Positions 1 through 7,080 of a stretch of 64,000 nucleotides of DNA are shown here, piece by piece (the stretch's first letter is position 1; every line of letters begins with the position of its first letter). The DNA is taken from assembly GCF_003253565.1 (NCBI RefSeq), contig NZ_QKUF01000010.1, positions 161,194 through 225,193 of the forward strand, in the 5' to 3' direction. The notes under the pieces were generated by a model. It worked only from the letters and a program-made list of their open reading frames with translations. It ran no database searches and was not told where the DNA came from. The stretch comes from Thermosporothrix hazakensis. Its GTDB lineage: Bacteria > Chloroflexota > Ktedonobacteria > Ktedonobacterales > Ktedonobacteraceae. The position numbers and the translations under genes are program-made.

Positions 1-2
1 CT

Positions 3-761
3 CTCAAGGGGAGCAAAATCACGATCATTGGCCTCTATACCTCGGACAATCCCCGCACCGATAACTCCTTGACGCTGCCACTCAAAACAATGCAAAAACT
101 CTACAATATCAACGGCGTCGATAGCATCACCGCCTATGCCTCAACCTACGATCAGGTAGATTCAGTCGCAACCAACCTGCGGAACGCATTGGGCAGCAAG
201 TACAACGTGGTCACCGAGAATCGCCTGTTTTCCGCGGCGATCAACTCCTTGAGCAGCGCGCAGAACACGATCAGACTGGCACTCATGATTGCGATCGCGG
301 TTTCAGCAGCCATTATCATCTTCACCGTCTTCATTATCGTGCGTGAGCGCACCATTGAGATTGGGACCCTGAAAGCGCTGGGAGCCTCACACTGGCAGGT
401 CATCGCCCAATTCTGGGTTGAAGTGTTCGCCCTCAGCATTCTGGCCTCGATTGTGGCAACTCTACTTCTTGTGCTGCTTGGGCCAATCATTTCGCAACAG
501 TTCGATGTCTCCACAGCGATGACAGGCCAACCGCCCTTCATGAATGGCGCAATGACGGCATCCCGGCAGGGTAGGCCTGCTATGGGCGGCTTCCTGCAAC
601 AGTTCGGGAATATTCACCTTGCCTCCGCAACCCTGAATACGCAGACCCTTCTTATCATCGTGGGTCTGGGCATCGGGCTCGCCATCCTGACAAGTATCAT
701 TCCCGCCCTCGCTGTCGCGCGTATTCGTCCCGCGGTCGTGCTCCGCAAAGGCAATAACTAG
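3..761 (+). CDS. ABC transporter permease, FtsX/MacB type (5' end missing)
   Basis: The frame is open to the left edge, so this is the C-terminal ~252 residues of a longer integral membrane permease. Three hydrophobic segments are visible. After the first comes the motif RERTIEIGTLKALGASHWQV, typical of the FtsX-domain cytoplasmic loop of MacB/LolC-type permeases. The protein ends in the usual RIRPAVVLRKG tail. Only 14 bp separate its stop from the ATPase gene downstream, so the two form one exporter. Family knowledge: such permeases couple ATP hydrolysis to mechanical work on periplasmic or extracellular substrates such as antimicrobial peptides, macrolides or lipoproteins. The substrate here cannot be told. 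A Met/Gly/Gln-rich stretch (about residues 165-195 of the visible part) in the extracellular loop is unusual. Confidence 0.9.
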   Translation, partial: LKGSKITIIGLYTSDNPRTDNSLTLPLKTMQKLYNINGVDSITAYASTYDQVDSVATNLRNALGSKYNVVTENRLFSAAINSLSSAQNTIRLALMIAIAVSAAIIIFTVFIIVRERTIEIGTLKALGASHWQVIAQFWVEVFALSILASIVATLLLVLLGPIISQQFDVSTAMTGQPPFMNGAMTASRQGRPAMGGFLQQFGNIHLASATLNTQTLLIIVGLGIGLAILTSIIPALAVARIRPAVVLRKGNN

Positions 762-775
762 AGAAGGAAAGAAAG

Positions 776-1555
776 ATGTCAGAAACGATCAATCTGGAAA
801 CACCCACTCAAACAACAGAGCCCGCCGTGACCGTGGTTGCCAGAAATCTCTGCAAATACTTTAAAATGCATGGCGAAGTCATTCACGCGGTTGATAATGC
901 AAGCTTTGTCTTCAAAGCAGGCCAGTTCGTGACGATCATGGGGCCTAGCGGCAGCGGCAAATCTACCCTGCTCTATCTGCTTGGTGGCCTCGACCAGCCG
1001 ACAAGCGGTGAACTCACTATCGATGGCATCGACATGACCCGGCTCAGCGGCTCAAAAGAGCATCACTTCAGGCGGCAGAAGATCGGCTTTGTCTTCCAAT
1101 CCTTCCACCTGATCCCGAATCTCACAGCGCTGGAAAACGTCATGCTGCCAATGGAGCTTGCTGGCACGCGCTCTCGTAGCGAGATGCGCGAACGAGCACG
1201 CACCCTGCTGCTTCAGGTCGGTATCAACGAAGATCGCCACCGACATCGACCCGGGAAACTCTCTGGCGGACAAAAACAGCGTATCGCGATAGCTCGGGCG
1301 CTTGCCAACGATCCCCGCGTGATTCTGGCTGACGAGCCGACCGGCAACCTCGACACTCACAACGGCAAGCGCATCATTGATCTGCTCAGGCAGCTCGCGC
1401 ATCAGGGGCGCACCGTTATCGTGGTGACACACGATCAGCGCATTGCAAAACAGGCAGATGTCTGCATCGAGATTGAGGATGGCAAAATCACCACGCAGAA
1501 TCTTGAGGTTCCCGCCACTCCCGAACCGCCACAGAAAAAGAAGCGCCGTAGATAA
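776..1555 (+). CDS. ABC transporter ATP-binding protein, MacB/LolD type
   Basis: A 259-residue ATPase with all motifs intact: Walker A GPSGSGKST (about residues 56-64), Q-loop in FVFQSFHLIPNLTALENV, signature LSGGQKQR, Walker B VILADEPTGNLD and the switch histidine in VVTHDQ. The NLD after Walker B is typical of the MacB/LolD/FtsE subfamily, which pairs with FtsX-like permeases, matching the gene just upstream. The C-terminus ends in a short basic tail (KKKRRR). An AGAAGGAAAG ribosome-binding site lies just before the ATG. The pair probably exports a peptide, lipid or drug; the substrate is not visible in the sequence. Confidence 0.95.
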   Translation: MSETINLETPTQTTEPAVTVVARNLCKYFKMHGEVIHAVDNASFVFKAGQFVTIMGPSGSGKSTLLYLLGGLDQPTSGELTIDGIDMTRLSGSKEHHFRRQKIGFVFQSFHLIPNLTALENVMLPMELAGTRSRSEMRERARTLLLQVGINEDRHRHRPGKLSGGQKQRIAIARALANDPRVILADEPTGNLDTHNGKRIIDLLRQLAHQGRTVIVVTHDQRIAKQADVCIEIEDGKITTQNLEVPATPEPPQKKKRRR

Positions 1556-1578
1556 CTTCGTTCCCACATCCTCCCGGT

Positions 1579-1621
1579 ACAGGAGCGCCTTCATCCCTTC
1601 CTCAATCGAAGGTGCTCCTGT
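1579..1621 (+). terminator. Hairpin terminator after the ABC exporter
   Basis: The arms 1579-1592 and 1608-1621 form a 14-bp stem with one G-U pair and a 15-nt loop, 24 nt after the ATPase stop. The following tract (TCTCTC) is only weakly U-rich, so termination efficiency is uncertain. Confidence 0.6.
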
Positions 1622-1687
1622 CTCTCAGGACGGCCACTCATCATCCTACCGCTCTGAATCCTCCACAGGAGATGCTGGAGTGGCTTT

Positions 1688-1780
1688 GTCTATCCCTTCT
1701 TCGGGCTCTCCTGAGCAAGCACATGAGCAGCCCGGTGACATGCATCTCGGCAGGTTGTCTGTCTATCCCTTCTTCGGGCT
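1688..1780. repeat. 20-bp direct repeat, two copies 73 bp apart
   Basis: GTCTATCCCTTCTTCGGGCT occurs exactly at 1688-1707 and 1761-1780 in the gene-free stretch between the ABC exporter and the LacI gene. Its 3' end (CGGGCT) can pair with AGCCCG at about 1728-1733, so the copies could form alternative short hairpins. Only two copies exist, so it is not an array. Nothing else convincing was seen between 1622 and 2150. Confidence 0.6.
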
Positions 1781-2154
1781 TTTAAACAGAATATATGCGA
1801 TTCTGTGAGCATAGAACCTGACACCTTTTTTTCCTGTCTTTCCTGCGAGAGTCATCTGCTCTACAAGAAGCATACACCAAAAACCAGAAAAAAGGCAAGT
1901 GTCTATAAATATCTATTATGCCTCCCTGATCCCAATTACCACAAAATATGTGATCTATAGCTGAGTTTTTGTGCCACTCTCTCCAAGCGCGCTTCTCTCT
2001 CGTCCTATCGGAGAAGATCGTTTCTGTCTCTTTCCCCTATAAACCCCGGGGATGAACGGCATAGCGCCCCACCAGAACAATGATTGCAACCGAGAGAAGA
2101 CCATGTGCTACGTGCTTACTCGCTCCTCGGTATCTTCTCCGTCTCTATCGAAAT

Positions 2155-2231
2155 GGAAACGTTTCCTCATTTTCCCTTGACACCCGCCTTTTTTATCAGT
2201 ATACTCCCTTTTAGATGGAAACGTTTCCATC
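2155..2231 (+). promoter_or_regulatory. LacI-gene promoter flanked by two LacI-family operators
   Basis: TTGACA (2177-2182) and TATACT (2200-2205) are separated by 17 bp, a textbook sigma-70 promoter. A perfect 18-bp palindrome centred on GGAAACGTTTCC (2214-2231) covers the expected start site. A second copy of the 12-bp core sits upstream of the -35 box (2155-2166). The centres are 62 bp apart, close to six helical turns. CG-centred palindromes of this form are typical LacI/CcpA-family operators. The arrangement implies autorepression, perhaps with DNA looping. Confidence 0.88.
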
Positions 2232-2253
2232 TTTCAACAGAATAGGGTAAGGC

Positions 2254-3258
2254 ATGGCAACGATTAAAGACATCGCACGAACAGCCGGTGTAGGCATTGG
2301 AACCGTATCACGCGTTCTCAATGAGACGGGATATGTGAGCGAAGAGACGCGCCAGAAAGTATGGAATGCGGTAAAGAGCCTTCAATACGTCCCTAATGGT
2401 ATAGCCCGTGCGCTGGTCACGAAACGTACTATGGCTCTGGGCGTTGTCCTGCATGACTTGATGAATCCATATGTCCCCACGATCGCACGCGGGATTGAGG
2501 ATGAAGCCCGCCGTCATGGCTATACCATGATGGTGCTGGATACCGATTGGCAGCTTGAACATGAGCTACGAGCCATCACGATTCTACGTCAGCAAGCGGT
2601 TGATGGAATCATTCTGGTTTCGCCTGCCAACACAGAAGAGATGGTCAGCAAATGCCAGGACGAAAACATCCCGGTGATCGTGGTCGATAGCGGAGATGCA
2701 TCGGCGATATCGCATATCACTGCCGATCACTACAAAGGGGCCAGAGATGCAGTCGCCTGGGCCAAAAAGCAGGGACATACGCACATCGGGTTTCTGGCGG
2801 GGCCGGCCGGATTGCGTTTTGCGGATTTGCGCCTGCGCGGCTACCTGGACAGCATGGGGCTGACAGATCTCTCGCTGGAAGAGGTCGACCAACGAAAGGA
2901 ACTCCCCATTGTCCGTGCTGAGTTTCTCTTTGAGGGGGGGCGCGCCGCTACCGAAGCGCTCTTACACGCCCATCCCGAGATCACCTGTATTTTCGCGGGG
3001 AATGACATGTCTGCGCTTGGAGCCTTGCAATATCTTGAGCAGCAGGGCATTGCAGTCCCGGAGCAAATCGCGATTATTGGCTTCGATGATATCTTTATCG
3101 CTTCCCTTGTACATCCAAGACTTACCACTATTCGTCAACCCATGTATGAGATCGGCGTGGCAGCAGCCGAACTGCTGATGCAGCATCTGAGCGCACCGGA
3201 GTGCCCGATACCACAACGCGTCTTCGATCTCACACTGGTCGTTCGCGAGTCTTGTTGA
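2254..3258 (+). CDS. LacI family transcriptional regulator
   Basis: This 334-residue protein has a LacI helix-turn-helix at its N-terminus (TIKDIARTAGVGIGTVSRVLN, followed by the hinge helix region around NGIARAL). The periplasmic-binding-protein-like sugar-sensing core follows (GIILVSPAN, FAGNDMSALGAL, IIGFDDI, LTTIRQPMYEIG). The length is normal for the family. It follows a promoter with two matching palindromic operators, so it very probably represses itself. Its natural targets are the sugar-binding protein, permease and GH3 genes just downstream, and a sugar from the GH3 substrate is the likely inducer. I found no GGAAACGTTTCC copy directly before that operon, so its control there is inferred from position only. 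Confidence 0.95.
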   Translation: MATIKDIARTAGVGIGTVSRVLNETGYVSEETRQKVWNAVKSLQYVPNGIARALVTKRTMALGVVLHDLMNPYVPTIARGIEDEARRHGYTMMVLDTDWQLEHELRAITILRQQAVDGIILVSPANTEEMVSKCQDENIPVIVVDSGDASAISHITADHYKGARDAVAWAKKQGHTHIGFLAGPAGLRFADLRLRGYLDSMGLTDLSLEEVDQRKELPIVRAEFLFEGGRAATEALLHAHPEITCIFAGNDMSALGALQYLEQQGIAVPEQIAIIGFDDIFIASLVHPRLTTIRQPMYEIGVAAAELLMQHLSAPECPIPQRVFDLTLVVRESC

Positions 3259-3813
3259 GCATGCCTGTTGCCAGCGGTCGTGAAAGAAAGGATTGCTTAT
3301 GAGAGAAGGGAGAGCTGTTCATCTGCCCGACAAGAGCAGTGCTCATCAGTATGGCATGCTGGCCTGAGCAGGGCGCGATAGCCCTTTCGCCTCAACAGGG
3401 AAGCGCATTATCAAGCCCTGGTCATCATTGAGGAGCAACAGCCACTGCCGTGAGCCGGGACCGCACGCTCAAACGGTGAACGGTCTGCCTGTATTCTCTT
3501 GCCTGTCGTTTCACTGAGGCGCATTATCGGCCCTGAGAGCCGCGCGAAACGACACCGTTCCTTCTCCTCACGCTGCTCAAGGCAGGCAAACATTTCGAGC
3601 ATGACCCATGCATGTCATTATCTCCAGACGGGTTCTCGCTCTTATCAGAAAGGAGGAAACTCACAGCCAGAAAACACTGAAGAAACTCTATTGATGGTAG
3701 CTTGCCTGACATCTGTCAACGCGTTCTTCCCTTTATAAGCTGTATTTGTATGTAGATTCTCTAGTCCAGACTTCAGGAAGTCTGTTAGGCACTGATGCCT
3801 GAGAGGTTGAACA
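3259..3813. other. 555-bp gap between the LacI gene and the sugar ABC operon
   Basis: No gene is convincing here. A 22-codon ORF at 3300-3368 follows an AAAGGA-like site, but nothing else supports it. The right end holds two hairpins (listed separately). A TATAAG box at 3734-3739 and the small palindrome AACGCGTT at 3719-3726 could belong to the operon promoter, but no good -35 box was found. Confidence 0.5.
3767..3806 (+). promoter_or_regulatory. Tandem hairpins abutting the ribosome-binding site of the sugar-binding protein
   Basis: Stem 1 is CAGACTT (3767-3773) with AAGTCTG (3778-3784). Stem 2 is AGGCA (3787-3791) with TGCCT (3796-3800). The GAGAGG ribosome-binding site follows immediately (3801-3806), then ATG at 3814. 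Both loops are four nucleotides. Such structures at a leader end commonly affect mRNA stability or ribosome access. The role is inferred. Confidence 0.55.
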
Positions 3814-5145
3814 ATGCAAGCCAAAATCACTCGACGCACATTTTTTGGGGTTACCGGTGCCGCTGCCCTCTCGACAACGCTCAGCGCTTGTTTTGGCGTC
3901 GGCAACAATCAGCCATCAACCGGGGGAAATAACAGTACCACTATATCTATCTGGGATATTCGCACAGGGAGCGATCAAGAGGCGATCAGGAAGCTGACGA
4001 ATAGCTTCAACTCTTCCCATTCTGATGTACGTGCGAACATCGAATTTTTCCAGAATGACCCGTACAAGCAAAAGCTTCAGATCGCGATGGGTGCCCATAA
4101 TCCCCCTGACATCTTCATTGGTTGGGGCGGTGGCATCCTCAAAAACTATGTTGATGCCGACAATGTGTACGATCTGACCCCCGACCTGAACGCGGACTCC
4201 AACTGGAAAAACCGCTTCATCCCCTCTATTCTGGAAAGCGCCACCTTCGATGGAAAGATCTACGGCGTTCCGTGCAGTGGCATGCAACCGCTGTTCTTCT
4301 TCTACAATAAGGAGCTCTTCAAGAAGCATAACCTGAAGCCGCCTCAGACGTGGGATGAGCTGCTCAAGATCGTCGATACACTCAACAAGCAGAGCATTAT
4401 TCCGATCGCGCTCGCCGGTGCCAGCAAGTGGCCGTACCTGATGTACCTGGAATACCTTGCCGATAGAATCGGTGGGCCCGACGCGTTTAAAGCGATCCTC
4501 AACAATCAGGCAAACTCGTGGTCTCAGGATGCGGTCATCAAGGCCGCGACGCTCATCCAGCAACTCATCAACAGCAACGCGTTCGGTTCCAATTTCGCCT
4601 CTGTCGTCGCAGATACGAACCAGGATGCCGCCCTGATCTACACCGGAAAAGCCGCGATGATGCTGCAAGGAAGCTGGAACTTCCCGACCTTCCAGACAAA
4701 CAGCCCCGACTTCGTGAAAAATGATAAGCTCGGCTGGTTCCCCTTCCCCGCTGTCGAAGGTGGCAAGGGAGACGCCAGCAATATTTGCGGCAATCCATCG
4801 AATTTCTATTCGATCTCGAAGGCCTCCAAAGCCCCTCAGAAATGCATCACGTATCTCAAAGATGCGGTGCTCGCTCCCGAAGGAGTCAAGCAGTTTATTG
4901 CGCTGGGCAACGTTCCCCCCGTTCAGGGAATCGAATCACAACTGGCAAGCAGCGAGAATGGCGAGTGGTTGCAGTTCAATTATCAGCTCGTGCAGAAAGC
5001 CTCTCACTTCCAGCTTTCCTGGGATCAGGCACTGCAACCGCAACCCGCGCAGGAGCTGCTCACCAACCTGGATCGGTTGTTCTTGAAACAGATCACTCCT
5101 CAGCAGTTTGCCGACAACATGAACAAGACCCTGAAAGCGTCTTAG
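3814..5145 (+). CDS. Sugar ABC transporter substrate-binding lipoprotein
   Basis: This 443-residue protein belongs to the family-1 extracellular solute-binding proteins (MalE/UgpB-like). The N-terminus has a twin-arginine motif (TRRTFFG), a hydrophobic stretch and the lipobox LSAC with the lipidated Cys at residue 26, so it is probably exported by Tat and anchored to the membrane. Typical core segments include PDIFIGWGGG, YNKELFKKHNL, PQTWDELLKI and AAMMLQGSWNFP. It precedes two permeases and a GH3 glycosidase, so it should bind an oligosaccharide or glycoside. The ligand is unknown. Hairpins before the ribosome-binding site and after the stop may keep its message abundant relative to the permeases. 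Confidence 0.93.
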   Translation: MQAKITRRTFFGVTGAAALSTTLSACFGVGNNQPSTGGNNSTTISIWDIRTGSDQEAIRKLTNSFNSSHSDVRANIEFFQNDPYKQKLQIAMGAHNPPDIFIGWGGGILKNYVDADNVYDLTPDLNADSNWKNRFIPSILESATFDGKIYGVPCSGMQPLFFFYNKELFKKHNLKPPQTWDELLKIVDTLNKQSIIPIALAGASKWPYLMYLEYLADRIGGPDAFKAILNNQANSWSQDAVIKAATLIQQLINSNAFGSNFASVVADTNQDAALIYTGKAAMMLQGSWNFPTFQTNSPDFVKNDKLGWFPFPAVEGGKGDASNICGNPSNFYSISKASKAPQKCITYLKDAVLAPEGVKQFIALGNVPPVQGIESQLASSENGEWLQFNYQLVQKASHFQLSWDQALQPQPAQELLTNLDRLFLKQITPQQFADNMNKTLKAS

Positions 5146-5171
5146 ACTGGCAACTTCGGAAACATGCCCCG

Positions 5172-5207
5172 GCTCTCTGTCCCCCTTGTATCGGGCGGAC
5201 AGAGAGC
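5172..5207 (+). promoter_or_regulatory. Intercistronic hairpin between binding protein and permease genes
   Basis: GCTCTCTGTCC (5172-5182) pairs perfectly with GGACAGAGAGC (5197-5207), an 11-bp stem with a 14-nt loop. There is no U tract, so it more likely protects the 3' end of the binding-protein message or partly attenuates readthrough than terminates fully. Intercistronic hairpins of this kind are known from binding-protein transport operons. Confidence 0.7.
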
Positions 5208-5226
5208 ACTCTAGAAAGGTGCACGT

Positions 5227-6141
5227 ATGAGCGCGTCAACAAGAACAGCAGTATCCCGACGAGACGGATGGATAGCTGTCCTCTGGTCGCTGCCAGCCCT
5301 GGCATTCTATCTTCTCTTCGCGATCATCCCGCTCTTTATCGCGGTATACCTGAGCTTTACCAACTGGAATGGGCTCTCACAGCCAACATGGGTGGGGCTT
5401 CAAAACTGGATTGCGCTGCTCTCGGACAGCGTGACCGGCAACTCGCTCATCCTGACGATTGAAGTCATGCTTATAAGCTGGATCGTCCAGACGCCGATCA
5501 GCCTGTTACTCGGCGTTTTCATGGCCGGCACGCAGCGGTATCGAGCAGTGCTCAGCGTCTTCTACTTTCTTCCCCTGCTCTTCTCAGCGGTCGCCATCGG
5601 CCTCACCTGGGTCGCGCTGCTCGATCCAAACTTCGGGCTGGTGAATACGCTGCTCAAGACCATTGGCTTATCAGCACTGGCAAAAGGCTGGCTAGGAGAT
5701 CCCGGGCTGGCATTTTTCGTCGTGATGGTGATTATTTGCTGGCAATTTATCCCATTTCACTCCCTGCTCTACCTGGGCGGCGCGAGACAGATCCCGCGAG
5801 AACTCTATGAAGCATCCACCATAGACGGTGCCGGGCGGCTTCAGCAATTCTTCTTCATCACGTTACCTCAACTCAAGTACACGGTGATTACCTCCACCAC
5901 CCTGATTTGCACCGGTTCTCTCACCTACTTTGATCTTTTTTGGGTCACTACCGGAGGCGGGCCCGGCTACGCGACTCGCGTGCTTCCACTCCATATGTAC
6001 ATCACGGCTTTCCCGAACCAGGCGGTAGGCTATGGTAGCGTGCTGGCGGTCGTCCTGGCCCTTTTCGGTGTCGTCCTTTCGTTTGTGTTTCTCCGGTTCA
6101 CTGGCTTTACCAGGATGTCAAGCCAGCTCGAAGGCCTGTAG
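5227..6141 (+). CDS. Sugar ABC transporter permease (MalF/UgpA type)
   Basis: This 304-residue inner-membrane permease has about six hydrophobic segments and the cytoplasmic EAA loop (EASTIDGAGRLQQFFFITLP) that docks on the ATPase. The WNG segment after the first membrane span (SFTNWNGLSQPTWVG) and the FDLFWVTTGGGPG segment are typical of MalF-like sugar permeases. AGAAAGG before the ATG serves as ribosome-binding site. It pairs with the MalG-like permease 30 bp downstream. No ATPase gene lies in the operon; such importers often share a MsmX-type ATPase encoded elsewhere. Confidence 0.94.
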   Translation: MSASTRTAVSRRDGWIAVLWSLPALAFYLLFAIIPLFIAVYLSFTNWNGLSQPTWVGLQNWIALLSDSVTGNSLILTIEVMLISWIVQTPISLLLGVFMAGTQRYRAVLSVFYFLPLLFSAVAIGLTWVALLDPNFGLVNTLLKTIGLSALAKGWLGDPGLAFFVVMVIICWQFIPFHSLLYLGGARQIPRELYEASTIDGAGRLQQFFFITLPQLKYTVITSTTLICTGSLTYFDLFWVTTGGGPGYATRVLPLHMYITAFPNQAVGYGSVLAVVLALFGVVLSFVFLRFTGFTRMSSQLEGL

Positions 6142-6171
6142 TATCAGCAGAGCTAGAAAAGAAGGTGTTTT

Positions 6172-7053
6172 ATGAGTGCAGACATAGTTTCTCAGCAGAT
6201 CGCTGATACCCAACACCAGAACCAACGAGCACCGCGGCGCGGGTGGTGGGAGATCCTCCCATTCACGTTCGGGATTATCTGGTTTCTCATTGCTTTCTTT
6301 CCCGTACTGTACATGTTTGGAACCAGCCTGCGCCCGCTCTCCGACTACTTTACAGACATTCCCTGGTTGCCTCCATCGCATCCCACGCTGGAAAATTATA
6401 GCTCGGTGCTCGCCAGCGACTTCGGACTGTATTTCATGAACACGGTTTTTGTCACGGTGTTCAGTGTCCTGCTGATCGTTATCGTGTCGCTGTTGAGCGC
6501 CTACGCGATCTCAAGGATACGCAATCGGGTGACGCAATTCATCTTCAACCTCTTCCTTGTCGGGTTAGCCATTCCCCTTCAGGCAACGATTATTCCGATC
6601 TATGCGATCACTATCAACCTGCACCTCTACGACTCGCTGTATGCGCTCATCCTGCCCAGTGTCGCCTTCGGTATTCCGCTCTCTGTGCTGGTGCTTGTGA
6701 CCTACATCAGAGATATTCCCCGAGAGCTCTTTGAAGCGATGCTCATTGATGGCGCGGGCCATTTCCGCATCTTGCGCGCCCTGGTGCTTCCATTATCGCG
6801 CCCGGCGCTGACCACCGTCATCATCTATGAGACTATCCAGGTCTGGAATGGCTTCCTGTTCCCGCTGGTTCTGACGCAGAGCACCAATGTTCGTGTGCTC
6901 CCGCTCGCTCTCTGGAACTTCCAGGGCCAGTATACAACCAATGTCCCGGCGATTATGGCAGCGGTCTTTCTGTCGGCGACCCCGATTATCCTGCTCTACA
7001 TTTTTGGCAGGCGACAACTGCTCAGCGGCCTGGTCGCAGGCTTCAGCAAATAG
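6172..7053 (+). CDS. Carbohydrate ABC transporter permease (MalG/UgpE type)
   Basis: This 293-residue permease has six predicted membrane helices and an EAA loop (EAMLIDGAGHFRILRALVLP). The middle sequence IPLQATIIPIY and the C-terminal GRRQLLSGLVAGFSK are typical of MalG-like proteins (the canonical ending is a variant of QGLTAGAVKG). It completes the heterodimeric channel with the upstream permease. The GH3 gene begins 27 bp later, so all four genes probably share one transcript. Confidence 0.94.
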   Translation: MSADIVSQQIADTQHQNQRAPRRGWWEILPFTFGIIWFLIAFFPVLYMFGTSLRPLSDYFTDIPWLPPSHPTLENYSSVLASDFGLYFMNTVFVTVFSVLLIVIVSLLSAYAISRIRNRVTQFIFNLFLVGLAIPLQATIIPIYAITINLHLYDSLYALILPSVAFGIPLSVLVLVTYIRDIPRELFEAMLIDGAGHFRILRALVLPLSRPALTTVIIYETIQVWNGFLFPLVLTQSTNVRVLPLALWNFQGQYTTNVPAIMAAVFLSATPIILLYIFGRRQLLSGLVAGFSK

Positions 7054-7080
7054 TGTTGAATAGAAGGGATACAAACGAGT

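Noticed and set aside
1688..1780. Direct repeats considered as a CRISPR remnant
   Set aside because: Only two copies, 53-bp interval, no palindromic repeat structure and no cas genes in the window.
3300..3368. 22-codon peptide gene between the LacI gene and sugar operon
   Set aside because: A Shine-Dalgarno-like AAAGGA exists, but the short length and lack of any recognisable feature make it indistinguishable from chance.
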